In this document: positions 45,041 through 52,910 of the stretch, piece by piece
How the letters are laid out: every line of letters begins with the position of its first letter
How positions within the stretch are numbered: position 1 is the stretch's first letter
Source: Cellulomonas phragmiteti
GTDB lineage: Bacteria; Actinomycetota; Actinomycetes; Actinomycetales; Cellulomonadaceae
DNA: 64,000 nucleotides
Reading direction: 5' to 3'
NCBI RefSeq assembly: GCF_016862775.1
Contig: NZ_BONP01000001.1
Span: 248,001 to 312,000 of the forward strand
Notes under the pieces: model-generated
Told to the model about the DNA's origin: nothing
Databases searched by the model: none
What the model saw: the letters and a program-made list of their open reading frames with translations, nothing else
Program-made: the position numbers and the translations under genes

Positions 45041-45837
45041 GCGTGCAGGTGCGCTGGCTGGGGCACGCGACGGTCGTGCTCGACGTCGGCGGCGTCCGGA
45101 TCGTGACGGACCCGTTGCTGCAGCGCCACGCGGGCGTGCTGCGGCGCCGGGGCGGGCGCGCGCCCCGGGCCTCCGACTGGGCGGGGGCGGACGCGGCGGT
45201 GGTCTCGCACCTGCACCACGACCACGCCGAGCTCGGGTCGCTGCGCATGCTCGGCCCCGTCCCGGTCCTCGCGGCACCGTCGAGCGCGCACTGGCTCGCG
45301 TCGCACGGGGTGCGCGGCGTGGGCGTCGCACCCGGGCGGTGGTGCACGCTGACGGGGCGCGTCGGCGGCAGCGCCCGGGTGCGGACGGTGCCGGCCGAGC
45401 ACGGCCACCGTCCGATGCCGCACCGTCCCAACGCCGCGACCGGCTTCGTCATGCGCGGTGGCGGTCTGACCGTGTGGTTCGCGGGTGACACCGGGCCGTT
45501 CCCCGGCCTCGCGCACGTCCCGGACCTGGCCGGCGCGCCGGTCGATCTCGCGCTGGTACCGGTCGGCGGGTGGGGACCGAGGTTGTCGGGGGGTCACCTG
45601 GACCCGCTCGAGGCCGCGCGGGTGTGCGCGCTGGTGGGTGCCCGGGTCGCGGTGCCCGTGCACTGGGGGACGCTGCACGCACCGGCCTCGCGGCGGCTGC
45701 CGCCGGGCTGGATGGACCGGGCGGGCCGGGCGTTCGAGGCGGCCGTGCACCGCGTCGCCCCCGACGTGCGGCCGTGCGTGCTGCAGCCCGGGGACACCAC
45801 CACGGTGGAGCGGGCGCCGGGCGTGGCCGGGGGGTGA
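45037..45837 (+). CDS. MBL fold metal-dependent hydrolase
   Basis: The 266-residue protein is a metallo-beta-lactamase fold hydrolase of the L-ascorbate-6-phosphate lactonase/NAPE-PLD-like group. It begins VRWLGHATVVLDVGGVRIVT and has HLHHDH (from His58), PAEHGHRPMP, WFAGDTGPF and VPVHWGTL, giving the usual zinc ligands. No signal peptide is seen. The substrate is unknown; relatives include phospholipid-hydrolysing enzymes. Its GTG overlaps the stop of the phosphatase fusion, so the two are co-translated. recA follows after 216 bases with its own promoter. Confidence 0.88.
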   Translation: MSVQVRWLGHATVVLDVGGVRIVTDPLLQRHAGVLRRRGGRAPRASDWAGADAAVVSHLHHDHAELGSLRMLGPVPVLAAPSSAHWLASHGVRGVGVAPGRWCTLTGRVGGSARVRTVPAEHGHRPMPHRPNAATGFVMRGGGLTVWFAGDTGPFPGLAHVPDLAGAPVDLALVPVGGWGPRLSGGHLDPLEAARVCALVGARVAVPVHWGTLHAPASRRLPPGWMDRAGRAFEAAVHRVAPDVRPCVLQPGDTTTVERAPGVAGG

Positions 45838-45863
45838 CGACACGCGCGTGTCGCCGCACCGCG

Positions 45864-45879
45864 TCGAACAGGTGTTCGG
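45864..45879 (+). promoter_or_regulatory. LexA (SOS) box upstream of recA
   Basis: TCGAACAGGTGTTCGG contains CGAAC-AGGT-GTTCG, a perfect actinobacterial/Gram-positive LexA site. It sits just before the TACGGT -10 element, so LexA would occlude the promoter. Confidence 0.93.
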
Positions 45880-45880
45880 G

Positions 45881-45886
45881 TACGGT
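45881..45886 (+). promoter_or_regulatory. Putative recA promoter 1 (-10)
   Basis: TACGGT directly follows the SOS box and lies in the 12-base motif shared with the clgR promoter. It would give a leader of about 160 bases. Confidence 0.5.
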
Positions 45887-45985
45887 GGTCCTCGGTGACA
45901 CGGTCGAACCGACCACAACCCCGCCCGGCCGCGTGCCGGTCCACGGGTCGACGGTCGGTCCGGACGGGATGTCGGTGGTCGGGCA

Positions 45986-45991
45986 TAGCGT
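45986..45991 (+). promoter_or_regulatory. Possible second recA promoter (-10)
   Basis: TAGCGT would give a start about 56 bases before the recA ATG. Two promoters are known for recA in mycobacteria; this one is only a candidate. Confidence 0.3.
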
Positions 45992-46053
45992 CACCGCGAC
46001 ACGACCAGCCCCCGCAGGAGCAGCAGACGCTGCACGAGACGACGAGGTGGACC

Positions 46054-47091
46054 ATGCCCGCTCCGGACCGCGCGAAGGCCCTCGAGGCCGCACTCAGCCA
46101 GATCGACCGCCAGTTCGGCAAGGGGTCGGTCATGCGCCTCGGGGACGAGGGCCGTGCCCCCGTCGAGGTGATCCCCACGGGCTCCATCGCCCTCGACGTC
46201 GCGCTCGGCATCGGCGGCCTGCCGCGCGGGCGCGTCGTGGAGGTGTACGGCCCGGAGTCCTCCGGCAAGACGACGGTCGCGCTGCACGCGGTGGCCAACG
46301 CCCAGAAGCTGGGCGGGATCGCGGCGTTCATCGACGCCGAGCACGCGCTCGACCCCGAGTACGCCAAGAAGCTGGGTGTCGACACCGACGCGCTGCTCGT
46401 CTCGCAGCCCGACAACGGCGAGCAGGCGCTCGAGATCATGGACACGCTGATCCGCTCGGGCGCGATCGACATCATCGTCATCGACTCCGTCGCCGCGCTC
46501 GTGCCCAAGGCGGAGATCGAGGGGGAGATGGGCGACTCCCACGTCGGTCTGCAGGCGCGGCTCATGTCGCAGGCGCTGCGCAAGATCACCGGTGCGCTCA
46601 ACGCCTCCGGGACGACCGCCATCTTCATCAACCAGCTGCGCGAGAAGATCGGGGTGTTCTTCGGCAGCCCGGAGACCACCACCGGCGGCAAGGCGCTCAA
46701 GTTCTACGCGTCGGTGCGCATGGACATCCGCCGCATCGAGACCCTCAAGGAGGGGACCGAGGCCGTGGGCAACCGCACCCGCGTCAAGGTCGTGAAGAAC
46801 AAGATGGCCCCGCCGTTCAAGCAGGCGGAGTTCGACATCCTCTACGGCGTCGGCATCTCCCGCGAGGGCTCGCTCATCGACATGGGCGTGGAGCACGGCT
46901 TCGTGCGCAAGTCGGGTGCGTGGTTCACCTACGAGGGGGACCAGCTCGGTCAGGGCAAGGAGAACGCCCGCAAGTTCCTGCGCGACAACCCCGACCTGGC
47001 CAACGAGCTGGACAAGAAGATCCTCGAGAAGCTCGGCATCGGGGCCAAGGTCGACGCCCCTGCCGACGCCCCGGTCGCGGTCGACTTCTGA
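46054..47091 (+). CDS. recA: Recombinase RecA
   Basis: RecA forms nucleoprotein filaments for strand exchange and triggers LexA self-cleavage. The 345-residue product has [17 protein letters not shown], Walker [10 protein letters not shown] (66 onward) and [19 protein letters not shown]. Walker [13 protein letters not shown], loop L1 [19 protein letters not shown] and loop L2 [20 protein letters not shown] follow. No intein is present, unlike M. tuberculosis. The ATG follows GAGGTGG. An SOS box lies upstream and recX follows after five bases. Confidence 0.99.
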   Translation: MPAPDRAKALEAALSQIDRQFGKGSVMRLGDEGRAPVEVIPTGSIALDVALGIGGLPRGRVVEVYGPESSGKTTVALHAVANAQKLGGIAAFIDAEHALDPEYAKKLGVDTDALLVSQPDNGEQALEIMDTLIRSGAIDIIVIDSVAALVPKAEIEGEMGDSHVGLQARLMSQALRKITGALNASGTTAIFINQLREKIGVFFGSPETTTGGKALKFYASVRMDIRRIETLKEGTEAVGNRTRVKVVKNKMAPPFKQAEFDILYGVGISREGSLIDMGVEHGFVRKSGAWFTYEGDQLGQGKENARKFLRDNPDLANELDKKILEKLGIGAKVDAPADAPVAVDF

Positions 47092-47096
47092 CCGGC

Positions 47097-47699
47097 GTGG
47101 GGGATCTCACCGGCCGGTCCGCGGCGCGACGCCGCGGCCGGCCGGCCGTCGAGCCGCCCGACGCGGGCAGCGCGGCGCACGACCCGGAGCCGGACCCGGA
47201 GTCAGTGGCGCGCGCCATCGTCCTGCGCCGCCTGACCGGGGCGGCGCAGTCGCGTGGCCAGCTCGAGGACGCGCTCGCTCGACGCGACGTGCCCGCGGAC
47301 GTCGCGGCACGGGTCCTCGACCGCTTCACCGAGGTCGGCCTCATCGACGACCAGGAGTACGCGCGGATGTTCGTCCGGTCGCGTCACAGCGAGCGAGGGC
47401 TCTCGCGCCGGGCGCTGGCGATGGAGCTGCGACGCAAGGGGATCGACGACGAGACCGCCGCCGTGGCCCTCGAGGACGTCGACGACGCCGACGAGGAGCA
47501 CGCGGCACGCGAGCTCGTGCGGCGACGGCTCCGCACCACCGCCGGGCTCGAGACACCCGTGCGGGTCCGGCGCATCTGCGCCGCGCTGGGGCGCAAGGGC
47601 TACCCGCCCGGGCTCGTAGGGCGCCTCGTCCGCGAGGAGCTCGCTGCCGAGGGGGTCGAGGACGCCGCCGTCGAGGACGGTCTCGCGGCGGGTGACTGA
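47097..47699 (+). CDS. recX: RecA regulatory protein RecX
   Basis: RecX caps RecA filaments and limits strand exchange. The 200-residue product has an unstructured start and then three-helix repeats: AIVLRRLTGAAQSRGQLEDA, VLDRFTEVGLIDDQEYARMF and RSRHSERGLSRRALAMELRR. The later ALGRKGYPPGLVGRLVREEL belongs to the same pattern. GTG 47097 is five bases after recA, so both share the SOS-controlled transcript. Confidence 0.95.
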   Translation: MGDLTGRSAARRRGRPAVEPPDAGSAAHDPEPDPESVARAIVLRRLTGAAQSRGQLEDALARRDVPADVAARVLDRFTEVGLIDDQEYARMFVRSRHSERGLSRRALAMELRRKGIDDETAAVALEDVDDADEEHAARELVRRRLRTTAGLETPVRVRRICAALGRKGYPPGLVGRLVREELAAEGVEDAAVEDGLAAGD

Positions 47700-47797
47700 G
47701 CGGCCGCGGCCGGGCGCGGCGACGCGATCCCGCCCGGGTCACCGGTGACAATGGGGGGTCAGGCGCCCGGCCACGGGCGCCACGTCAGGAGGTCCTC

Positions 47798-49330
47798 GTG
47801 GAGCCGGGTGCGATCGCCACCATCGTGGGGCTGCTCGGTGCATGCCTCGTCGCGCTCATCCTCGTGCTCACCGCCCGCCGCGAGGCGGACCAGCAGCGGC
47901 GGCGCGCCACCGAGGACGTGGCGCAGATCCGCGACGACGCCCGCGCGATGCTTGCCGACGCCGAGCGGCGCGAGCGACGGGTCGCCGACCGTGAGCGGGC
48001 GCTCGCGAGCGAGCGCACCGAGCTCTCCGACCTGGAGCGCAGGACACGCGCCGAGGCCGAGGCGCTCGCCGAGGCCCGCCGCGCCGGCGCGCGTGAGCTC
48101 GACAAGGCCGAACGTGCCGCCGCCCGCACCCTGGCCGACGCCGACCGCGCCGCCAACGAACGGCTCGCGGACGCGCGCACGCAGGCGCGCGCCGAGCTCG
48201 AGTCCGTCAGCGGCCTGACGCATGACGAGGCGCTGGCCGAGCTGACCCGACGCATCACCGACGAGGCGACCGACGCCGCCGCCGCGCAGGTCCGTCGGAT
48301 CGAGGCGCAGGCACGCCGGACCGCGGACGCGCGGGCCCGGCGCATCGTCACGACGGCGGTGCAGCGCGTGGCCGTGCCGACGAGCGCGCAGCCCGTCGTG
48401 ACGATCCTCCCGCTGCCGTCCGACGAGATGAAGGGCCGGATCATCGGCAAGGAGGGCCGCAACATCCGGCACTTCGAGGCCCTCACCGGCGTCAACGTCC
48501 TCGTCGACGAGACCCCGGACACCGTGGTGCTGTCGTGCTTCGACGCCGAGCGCCGCGAGGTCGCCCAGGTCGCGCTCGAGGCGCTCATGGCCGACGGGCG
48601 GATCCACCCGCAACGCATCGAGGCGGCCTACGCGGAGGCTCTCGCCGGAGCCGACGACCGGCACGACGCGGCAGGGCACGACGCCGCGGAGCGCGCGGGG
48701 ATCGACCGCCTGCACACCGACCTCGTCCGGACGATGGGCCGCCTGCGGCTGCGGTCCTCGTACGGGCAGAACGTGCTCGAGCACCTCGTCGAGAGCGCCC
48801 AGATCGCCGCCGCCATCGCCGCCGAGGTCGGGGCGGACGTCGCCGTGGCCCGGCGCGGAGCCTTCCTGCACGACGTGGGCAAGGCGCTGACCGGCGAGGT
48901 GCCGGGGACGCACGCGACGGTGGGGGCGGACCTCGCGCGGCGCTGCGGGGAGTCCGAGGCGGTGGTCAACGCGATCGCCGCGCACCACGACGAGGTGCCG
49001 GCCACCACCGTCGAGGCGGTCCTCGTGCAGGCGGCCGACGCGATCTCCGCGTCGAGGCCGGGTGCGCGACGTCAGGAGATCGACCAGTACGTCGAGCGCA
49101 TGGGGGCGCTCGAGGCGCTGGTCGCGGCGCACGACGGCGTGCGCCGGGTGCTGGCCATGGCCGCCGGGCGCGAGGTGCGCGTCGTCGTCGAGCCGGACGA
49201 GGTGGACGACCACGCGCTGCCGCAGCTCGCGTCCGCGATCGCCAAGCACATCGAGGCCGACCTGACGTACCCCGGCGAGATCAGGGTCACGGTGGTCCGC
49301 GAGCTGCGGGCGAGCGCGACCGCCGGCTGA
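47798..49330 (+). CDS. rny: Ribonuclease Y
   Basis: RNase Y is a membrane-bound endonuclease that starts mRNA decay. The 510-residue protein has an N-terminal transmembrane helix (about 5-25) and a long Arg/Glu/Ala coiled coil (about 30-190). A KH domain with KGRIIGKEGRNIRHFEALTG (about 212-231) precedes the HD domain with GAFLHDVGKAL (His358-Asp359) and AIAAHHDEVPATT. The GTG follows AGGAGG six bases upstream. The recA-recX-rny order is typical of related actinobacteria. It is coded convergently with the glu operon. Confidence 0.95.
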   Translation: MEPGAIATIVGLLGACLVALILVLTARREADQQRRRATEDVAQIRDDARAMLADAERRERRVADRERALASERTELSDLERRTRAEAEALAEARRAGARELDKAERAAARTLADADRAANERLADARTQARAELESVSGLTHDEALAELTRRITDEATDAAAAQVRRIEAQARRTADARARRIVTTAVQRVAVPTSAQPVVTILPLPSDEMKGRIIGKEGRNIRHFEALTGVNVLVDETPDTVVLSCFDAERREVAQVALEALMADGRIHPQRIEAAYAEALAGADDRHDAAGHDAAERAGIDRLHTDLVRTMGRLRLRSSYGQNVLEHLVESAQIAAAIAAEVGADVAVARRGAFLHDVGKALTGEVPGTHATVGADLARRCGESEAVVNAIAAHHDEVPATTVEAVLVQAADAISASRPGARRQEIDQYVERMGALEALVAAHDGVRRVLAMAAGREVRVVVEPDEVDDHALPQLASAIAKHIEADLTYPGEIRVTVVRELRASATAG

Positions 49331-49357
49331 GCCGCGACCGCGGACGATCTCGTCGTC

Positions 49358-49373
49358 ACCCCCGCGGCGGGGT
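49358..49373. terminator. Weak hairpin between convergent rny and gluD
   Basis: ACCCC and GGGGT pair around CGCGGC in the 62-base gap. The stem is only five pairs, so the call is tentative. Confidence 0.25.
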
Positions 49374-49392
49374 CGCCGGCACGCGTCGGGCG

Positions 49393-50268
49393 TCAGGCGG
49401 CCGTGCCGCCCGTCGGGGTGACCGCGGCCGTGAGGTCCACGGCGGGTGCGGCGGTGCGCCGTGCTCGGCCCCGCAGGCGCAGCGCCAGGCGCGAGAGCGT
49501 GATGTTGACGACGAGGTAGATGCCCGCGCCCACGGCGAACAGCGCCACCAGGTAGGTGTTGCCGAAGAACTGGCCGTTGTTCGTGATGGCCTTGAGCAGC
49601 TCGGGGTACCCGACGATGAAGCCCAGCGAGGAGTCCTTCAGCAGCACGACGAGCTGCGCGACGAGGCTCGGGGCCATCGTCCGCAGCGCCTGCGGGAGCA
49701 GGACCAGCCGCAGCGTCTGGCCGCGCGACAACCCCACGGCGTACGCGGCCTCAGACTGGCCCTTGGGCAGCGAGGCGAGGCCGGCGCGCACGATCTCCGC
49801 GATGATCGCCATGTTGTAGACCGTCAGACCGAACAGGACCGCCGCGAACGCGCTCCAGCCGAAGCCGAGCAGCGCGAAGAACATCATGAGCAGCACGGGC
49901 AGGCCGCGGAAGAGCTCGATGACGACCGTCGCGCCGATGCGCACGGGAGCGAGACGGGCGGTGCGGCACACCGCGAGCACCAGGCCGAGGACGAAGGCGA
50001 GGGGCGCGGCGACGACGGCGGCCTTCAGGGTGGCCCCCAGGCCGACGACCAGCAGCGAGCGCCACACGTCGGCGGCGGTCTGGCCCCGCGGCGGGTCCCA
50101 CAGCACGTCCCACCGCTCGAGGGCGAACACGTCGCGGCCGGCGGCGTACCAGACGGCCAGGCCGAGCAGGGCGAGCACCACGAGTGCGGCGACCGTGGAA
50201 CCGATGCGCTCGCGCCGCCGGGCGAGCGGCCCGGGTGCGTCGTACAGGATCGAGATGGGGGAGCTCAT
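49393..50268 (-). CDS. gluD: Glutamate ABC transporter permease
   Basis: The 291-residue membrane protein is the second permease of a polar amino acid importer. It has about five or six hydrophobic helices and the ATPase-docking EAA loop in EAAYAVGLSRGQTLRLVLLP. Earlier motifs are VVIELFRGLPVLLMMFFALL and YNMAIIAEIVRAGLASLPKG. It is the last gene of gluABCD, its ATG overlapping the gluC stop. The order and sizes match the glutamate uptake operon of Corynebacterium. Confidence 0.9.
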   Translation of the reverse strand: MSSPISILYDAPGPLARRRERIGSTVAALVVLALLGLAVWYAAGRDVFALERWDVLWDPPRGQTAADVWRSLLVVGLGATLKAAVVAAPLAFVLGLVLAVCRTARLAPVRIGATVVIELFRGLPVLLMMFFALLGFGWSAFAAVLFGLTVYNMAIIAEIVRAGLASLPKGQSEAAYAVGLSRGQTLRLVLLPQALRTMAPSLVAQLVVLLKDSSLGFIVGYPELLKAITNNGQFFGNTYLVALFAVGAGIYLVVNITLSRLALRLRGRARRTAAPAVDLTAAVTPTGGTAA

Positions 50269-50921
50269 CGCGCGAACGCCACCTTCCGCTCGAGCAGGTT
50301 CGCGAGCTGGCCCGCGGGGATCGTGAACAGCAGGTAGAACACCGCGACGCCGACGAGCAGGAGCATGACGTCACCGGGGTTCTGCTGCGCCAGGCGACGG
50401 CCGGTCGCGACGAGCTCGACCACCGCGAACCCGGCGGCGACCGACGTGTTCTTGGCGAGCGCGATGATGACGTTGATGAGGGGCGGGATCACCGAGCGGA
50501 CCGCCTGCGGCAGGATCACGCTGGTCAGGGACTGGCCGAAGGTCAGGCCGATCGCCCGGGCCGCCTCGGCCTGGCCGATCCCGACGGCGTTGATGCCCGA
50601 GCGCACCGCCTCGGCGACGAAGGCCGACGTGTAGGCGGTCAGGCAGATGATGGCGGTCCAGTACCCGAAGGGCAGGACGACGCCGAACTGCGGCAGGACC
50701 AGGACGGCGAAGAAGAAGATGAGCGTGAGCGGCATGTTGCGCAGGAGCTCGGTGTACACGGCGCCGAACGCCCGCAACGAGCCCAGCGGGGACACGCGCA
50801 TGGCCGCGACGGCCAGGCCGATGACCAGCGCGCCCGCCCCGGACACGAGGGTCAGCTGTGCGGTCAGGCGGAAGCCCGCCAGGTAGGCCGGCATGTTGTC
50901 GGCGATGACCATGAGGTCCAC
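50265..50921 (-). CDS. gluC: Glutamate ABC transporter permease
   Basis: The 218-residue permease has the HisM/GlnP-type pattern: TELLRNMPLTLIFFFAVLVL, VAEAVRSGINAVGIGQAEAA and the EAA loop ARAIGLTFGQSLTSVILPQA. It pairs with GluD in the membrane channel. GTG 50921 was chosen because GGAGG lies seven bases upstream; ATG 50912 is the alternative. Between it and gluB lies a perfect 16-bp hairpin, so expression relative to gluB is probably reduced. Confidence 0.9.
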   Translation of the reverse strand: MDLMVIADNMPAYLAGFRLTAQLTLVSGAGALVIGLAVAAMRVSPLGSLRAFGAVYTELLRNMPLTLIFFFAVLVLPQFGVVLPFGYWTAIICLTAYTSAFVAEAVRSGINAVGIGQAEAARAIGLTFGQSLTSVILPQAVRSVIPPLINVIIALAKNTSVAAGFAVVELVATGRRLAQQNPGDVMLLLVGVAVFYLLFTIPAGQLANLLERKVAFAR

Positions 50922-50957
50922 GCGTGTCCTCCGGGACGTGCGGCAGTCGGTCGGCAC

Positions 50958-50994
50958 GGCACCGGGCCGCCCCTCGCGGGGGCGGCCCGGTGCC
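50958..50994 (-). terminator. Perfect 16-bp hairpin between gluB and gluC
   Basis: Arms 50958-50973 and 50979-50994 are exact reverse complements around a five-base loop, starting eight bases after the gluB stop. It likely stabilises upstream mRNA or terminates part of the transcripts, so more binding protein than permease is made. Confidence 0.8.
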
Positions 50995-51001
50995 GGTGAG
51001 G

Positions 51002-51886
51002 TCAGTAGCGGTCGACCGTCGGGGGCTCCGGGGTCGGCAGCACGGTGCCGGCGGTGGACTCCCACGCCTCGGTCCAGGTGCCGTCCTCGAACGCCTCCTC
51101 GAGCACGTCGTTGATCCACATCCGGAAGTCGGTGTCGTCGAGCGCCAGGCCGATGCCGTACGGCTCCTCGGTGAACGGGTCGCCGCGCACCTCCAGGTCG
51201 TCGTACTGGTCGGCGAAGCCCGCGAGGATGACGTTGTCGGTGCTGATCGCGTCGACCTGCCCGTTGCGCAGCGGCTCGATGCAGTCCGAGTACGCCCCGA
51301 GCGCCTGGACGTTCGCCTCGGGGTAGTTCTCGAGGAGGTTCGCCTCGGGCGTGGAGCCCGACGCGGTGCAGACGTTCTTCCCCGCGAGGTCCTCCGGGCC
51401 CTGGATGTCGGTGTTCGACGCCAGCGTGAGGATCGACTGACCCGCCAGGTAGTACGGCCCGGCGAACGAGATGACCTCCTTGCGCGTGTCGTTGATCGTG
51501 TACGTGGCCACGACCATGTCGACCTGGCCGTTCTGGATGAACGCCTCGCGGTTCGAGGAGATCGTCTCGACCCACTCGATGTCCTCGGCCGCGATGCCGA
51601 GCTTCTCGGCGATGAGCGTGCCGATCTCGACGTCGAAGCCCACGGGCACGCCGTTGGGCCCCACGAGACCGAACAGGGGCTGGTCGAACTTGGTGCCGAT
51701 CGTGATCGACCCGGCCTCGGCCAGGCGCGCCATCGTCGAGCCCTCGGGGAACTCGGCCGTCTCCTCGACCATGCCGTCGTCGGTCGGCGCGGCGGTCTCC
51801 GCCGGGTCGGCGTCGCCGGCACAGGCGGCGAGCGCGAGCACGGTGGCGGACATCAGGGCGATGAGCCCGGTACGGACGGGTCGCAT
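51002..51886 (-). CDS. gluB: Glutamate-binding lipoprotein of an ABC importer
   Basis: The 294-residue lipoprotein captures substrate outside the membrane. The signal peptide ends in the lipobox LAAC, and a Thr/Glu-rich spacer follows. The solute-binding fold type 3 shows SITIGTKFDQPLFGLVGPNG, VPVGFDVEIGTLIAEKLGI and RKEVISFAGPYYLAGQSIL. The ATG has GGAG upstream. It is the second gene of gluABCD; glutamate specificity is inferred from family and gene order. Confidence 0.93.
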   Translation of the reverse strand: MRPVRTGLIALMSATVLALAACAGDADPAETAAPTDDGMVEETAEFPEGSTMARLAEAGSITIGTKFDQPLFGLVGPNGVPVGFDVEIGTLIAEKLGIAAEDIEWVETISSNREAFIQNGQVDMVVATYTINDTRKEVISFAGPYYLAGQSILTLASNTDIQGPEDLAGKNVCTASGSTPEANLLENYPEANVQALGAYSDCIEPLRNGQVDAISTDNVILAGFADQYDDLEVRGDPFTEEPYGIGLALDDTDFRMWINDVLEEAFEDGTWTEAWESTAGTVLPTPEPPTVDRY

Positions 51887-51982
51887 GGTGCGTCTCCTTC
51901 GATGGCGTCGGCGCGGGTGGCGCCTGGGTGAGGCTCGGAGGTTCGGGAGCGGTCGGGTCGTGCGGTCGGGGTGGACTGCCGG

Positions 51983-52777
51983 TCAGTGGGTGAGGATCTT
52001 CGACAGGAAGTCCTGGGCGCGCTCGCTGCGCGGCGCGGTGAAGAACGTCTCGGGATCGGCCTCCTCGACGACCTGTCCCGCGTCCATGAAGACCACGCGG
52101 TGCGCGGCGCGGCGCGCGAAGCCCATCTCGTGGGTGACGACGACCATCGTCATGCCGTCACGGGCCAGGCCGACCATGACGTCGAGGACCTCGTTGATCA
52201 TCTCGGGGTCGAGCGCGGACGTGGGCTCGTCGAAGAGCATCGCCTTGGGGCGCATCGCCAGTGCCCGCGCGATGGCGACGCGCTGCTGCTGCCCGCCCGA
52301 GAGCTGCGCGGGCAGCTTGTCCGCCTGGTTGGCCACACCGACCCGCTCGAGGATCTCCATCGCGGTGGTGCGCGCCTCGGACGGCTTGACCCGCTTGGCC
52401 TTGATCTGGCCGAGCGTGACGTTCTCCAGCACGGTCTTGTGCGCGAACAGGTTGAACGACTGGAAGACCATGCCGACGTCGGCACGCAGGCGAGCGAGCT
52501 CGCGGCCCTCGGCCGGCAGCGGCTTGCCGTCCAGCGTGATGGTCCCCGAGTCGATCGTCTCGAGCCGGTTGATCGTGCGGCACAGCGTCGACTTCCCGGA
52601 GCCCGACGGCCCGATCACGACGACGACCTCGCCCCGGTGGACCGTGAGGTTGACGTCCTGGAGGACGTGCAGCGCACCGAAGTGCTTGTCGACGTGGTCG
52701 AGGACGATCAGGGGCTCTCCGGTCGGACGTCCGTCCACGACGACGGGGGCGGGATCCACCGCGGTGCTGTCGGCCAT
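51983..52777 (-). CDS. gluA: Glutamate ABC transporter ATP-binding protein
   Basis: The 264-residue ATPase has Walker [11 protein letters not shown]-loop [15 protein letters not shown], signature LSGGQQQR, Walker [15 protein letters not shown] and the switch His in VVTHEMGFA. This is the polar amino acid uptake subgroup. About 20 residues precede the nucleotide-binding domain. Its ATG follows a TAGGTT -10 by six bases, so the operon message is probably leaderless. It is divergent from miaB. Confidence 0.95.
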   Translation of the reverse strand: MADSTAVDPAPVVVDGRPTGEPLIVLDHVDKHFGALHVLQDVNLTVHRGEVVVVIGPSGSGKSTLCRTINRLETIDSGTITLDGKPLPAEGRELARLRADVGMVFQSFNLFAHKTVLENVTLGQIKAKRVKPSEARTTAMEILERVGVANQADKLPAQLSGGQQQRVAIARALAMRPKAMLFDEPTSALDPEMINEVLDVMVGLARDGMTMVVVTHEMGFARRAAHRVVFMDAGQVVEEADPETFFTAPRSERAQDFLSKILTH

Positions 52778-52783
52778 GTGCCG

Positions 52784-52789
52784 AACCTA
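52784..52789 (-). promoter_or_regulatory. Putative leaderless gluA -10 element
   Basis: Read on the minus strand, TAGGTT ends six bases before the gluA ATG. Confidence 0.5.
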
Positions 52790-52828
52790 CGGGTGAGATG
52801 TTGCGAATGCCACGGATGCGCGTCACGG

Positions 52829-52844
52829 ACCGGTAACAGCCGGT
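52829..52844. promoter_or_regulatory. Short inverted repeat between gluA and miaB
   Basis: ACCGG and CCGGT flank TAACAG about 40-55 bases upstream of the gluA -10. It may be an operator; no known consensus is matched. Confidence 0.25.
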
Positions 52845-52896
52845 TCACACGCAAAGGGCCCTGCCGGTGGCGTCCGGGCCGGTGACAGGCCCGTCG

Positions 52897-52902
52897 TACC
52901 CT
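52897..52902 (+). promoter_or_regulatory. Putative miaB -10 element
   Basis: TACCCT ends eight bases before the miaB ATG. GGGAGG lies between them, so a longer transcript could also be translated. Confidence 0.4.
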
Positions 52903-52910
52903 GGGAGGCG

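Noticed and set aside
42530-45331. Upstream extension of the lhr frame, giving an apparent 2629-residue protein.
   Set aside because: The extension is antisense to the phosphatase fusion and MBL genes and has no protein-like features. The lhr family begins at LDRFSAPTRSW just after GTG 42529.
46054-47091. Intein in recA, as in some mycobacteria.
   Set aside because: The reading frame is 345 residues with all motifs contiguous.
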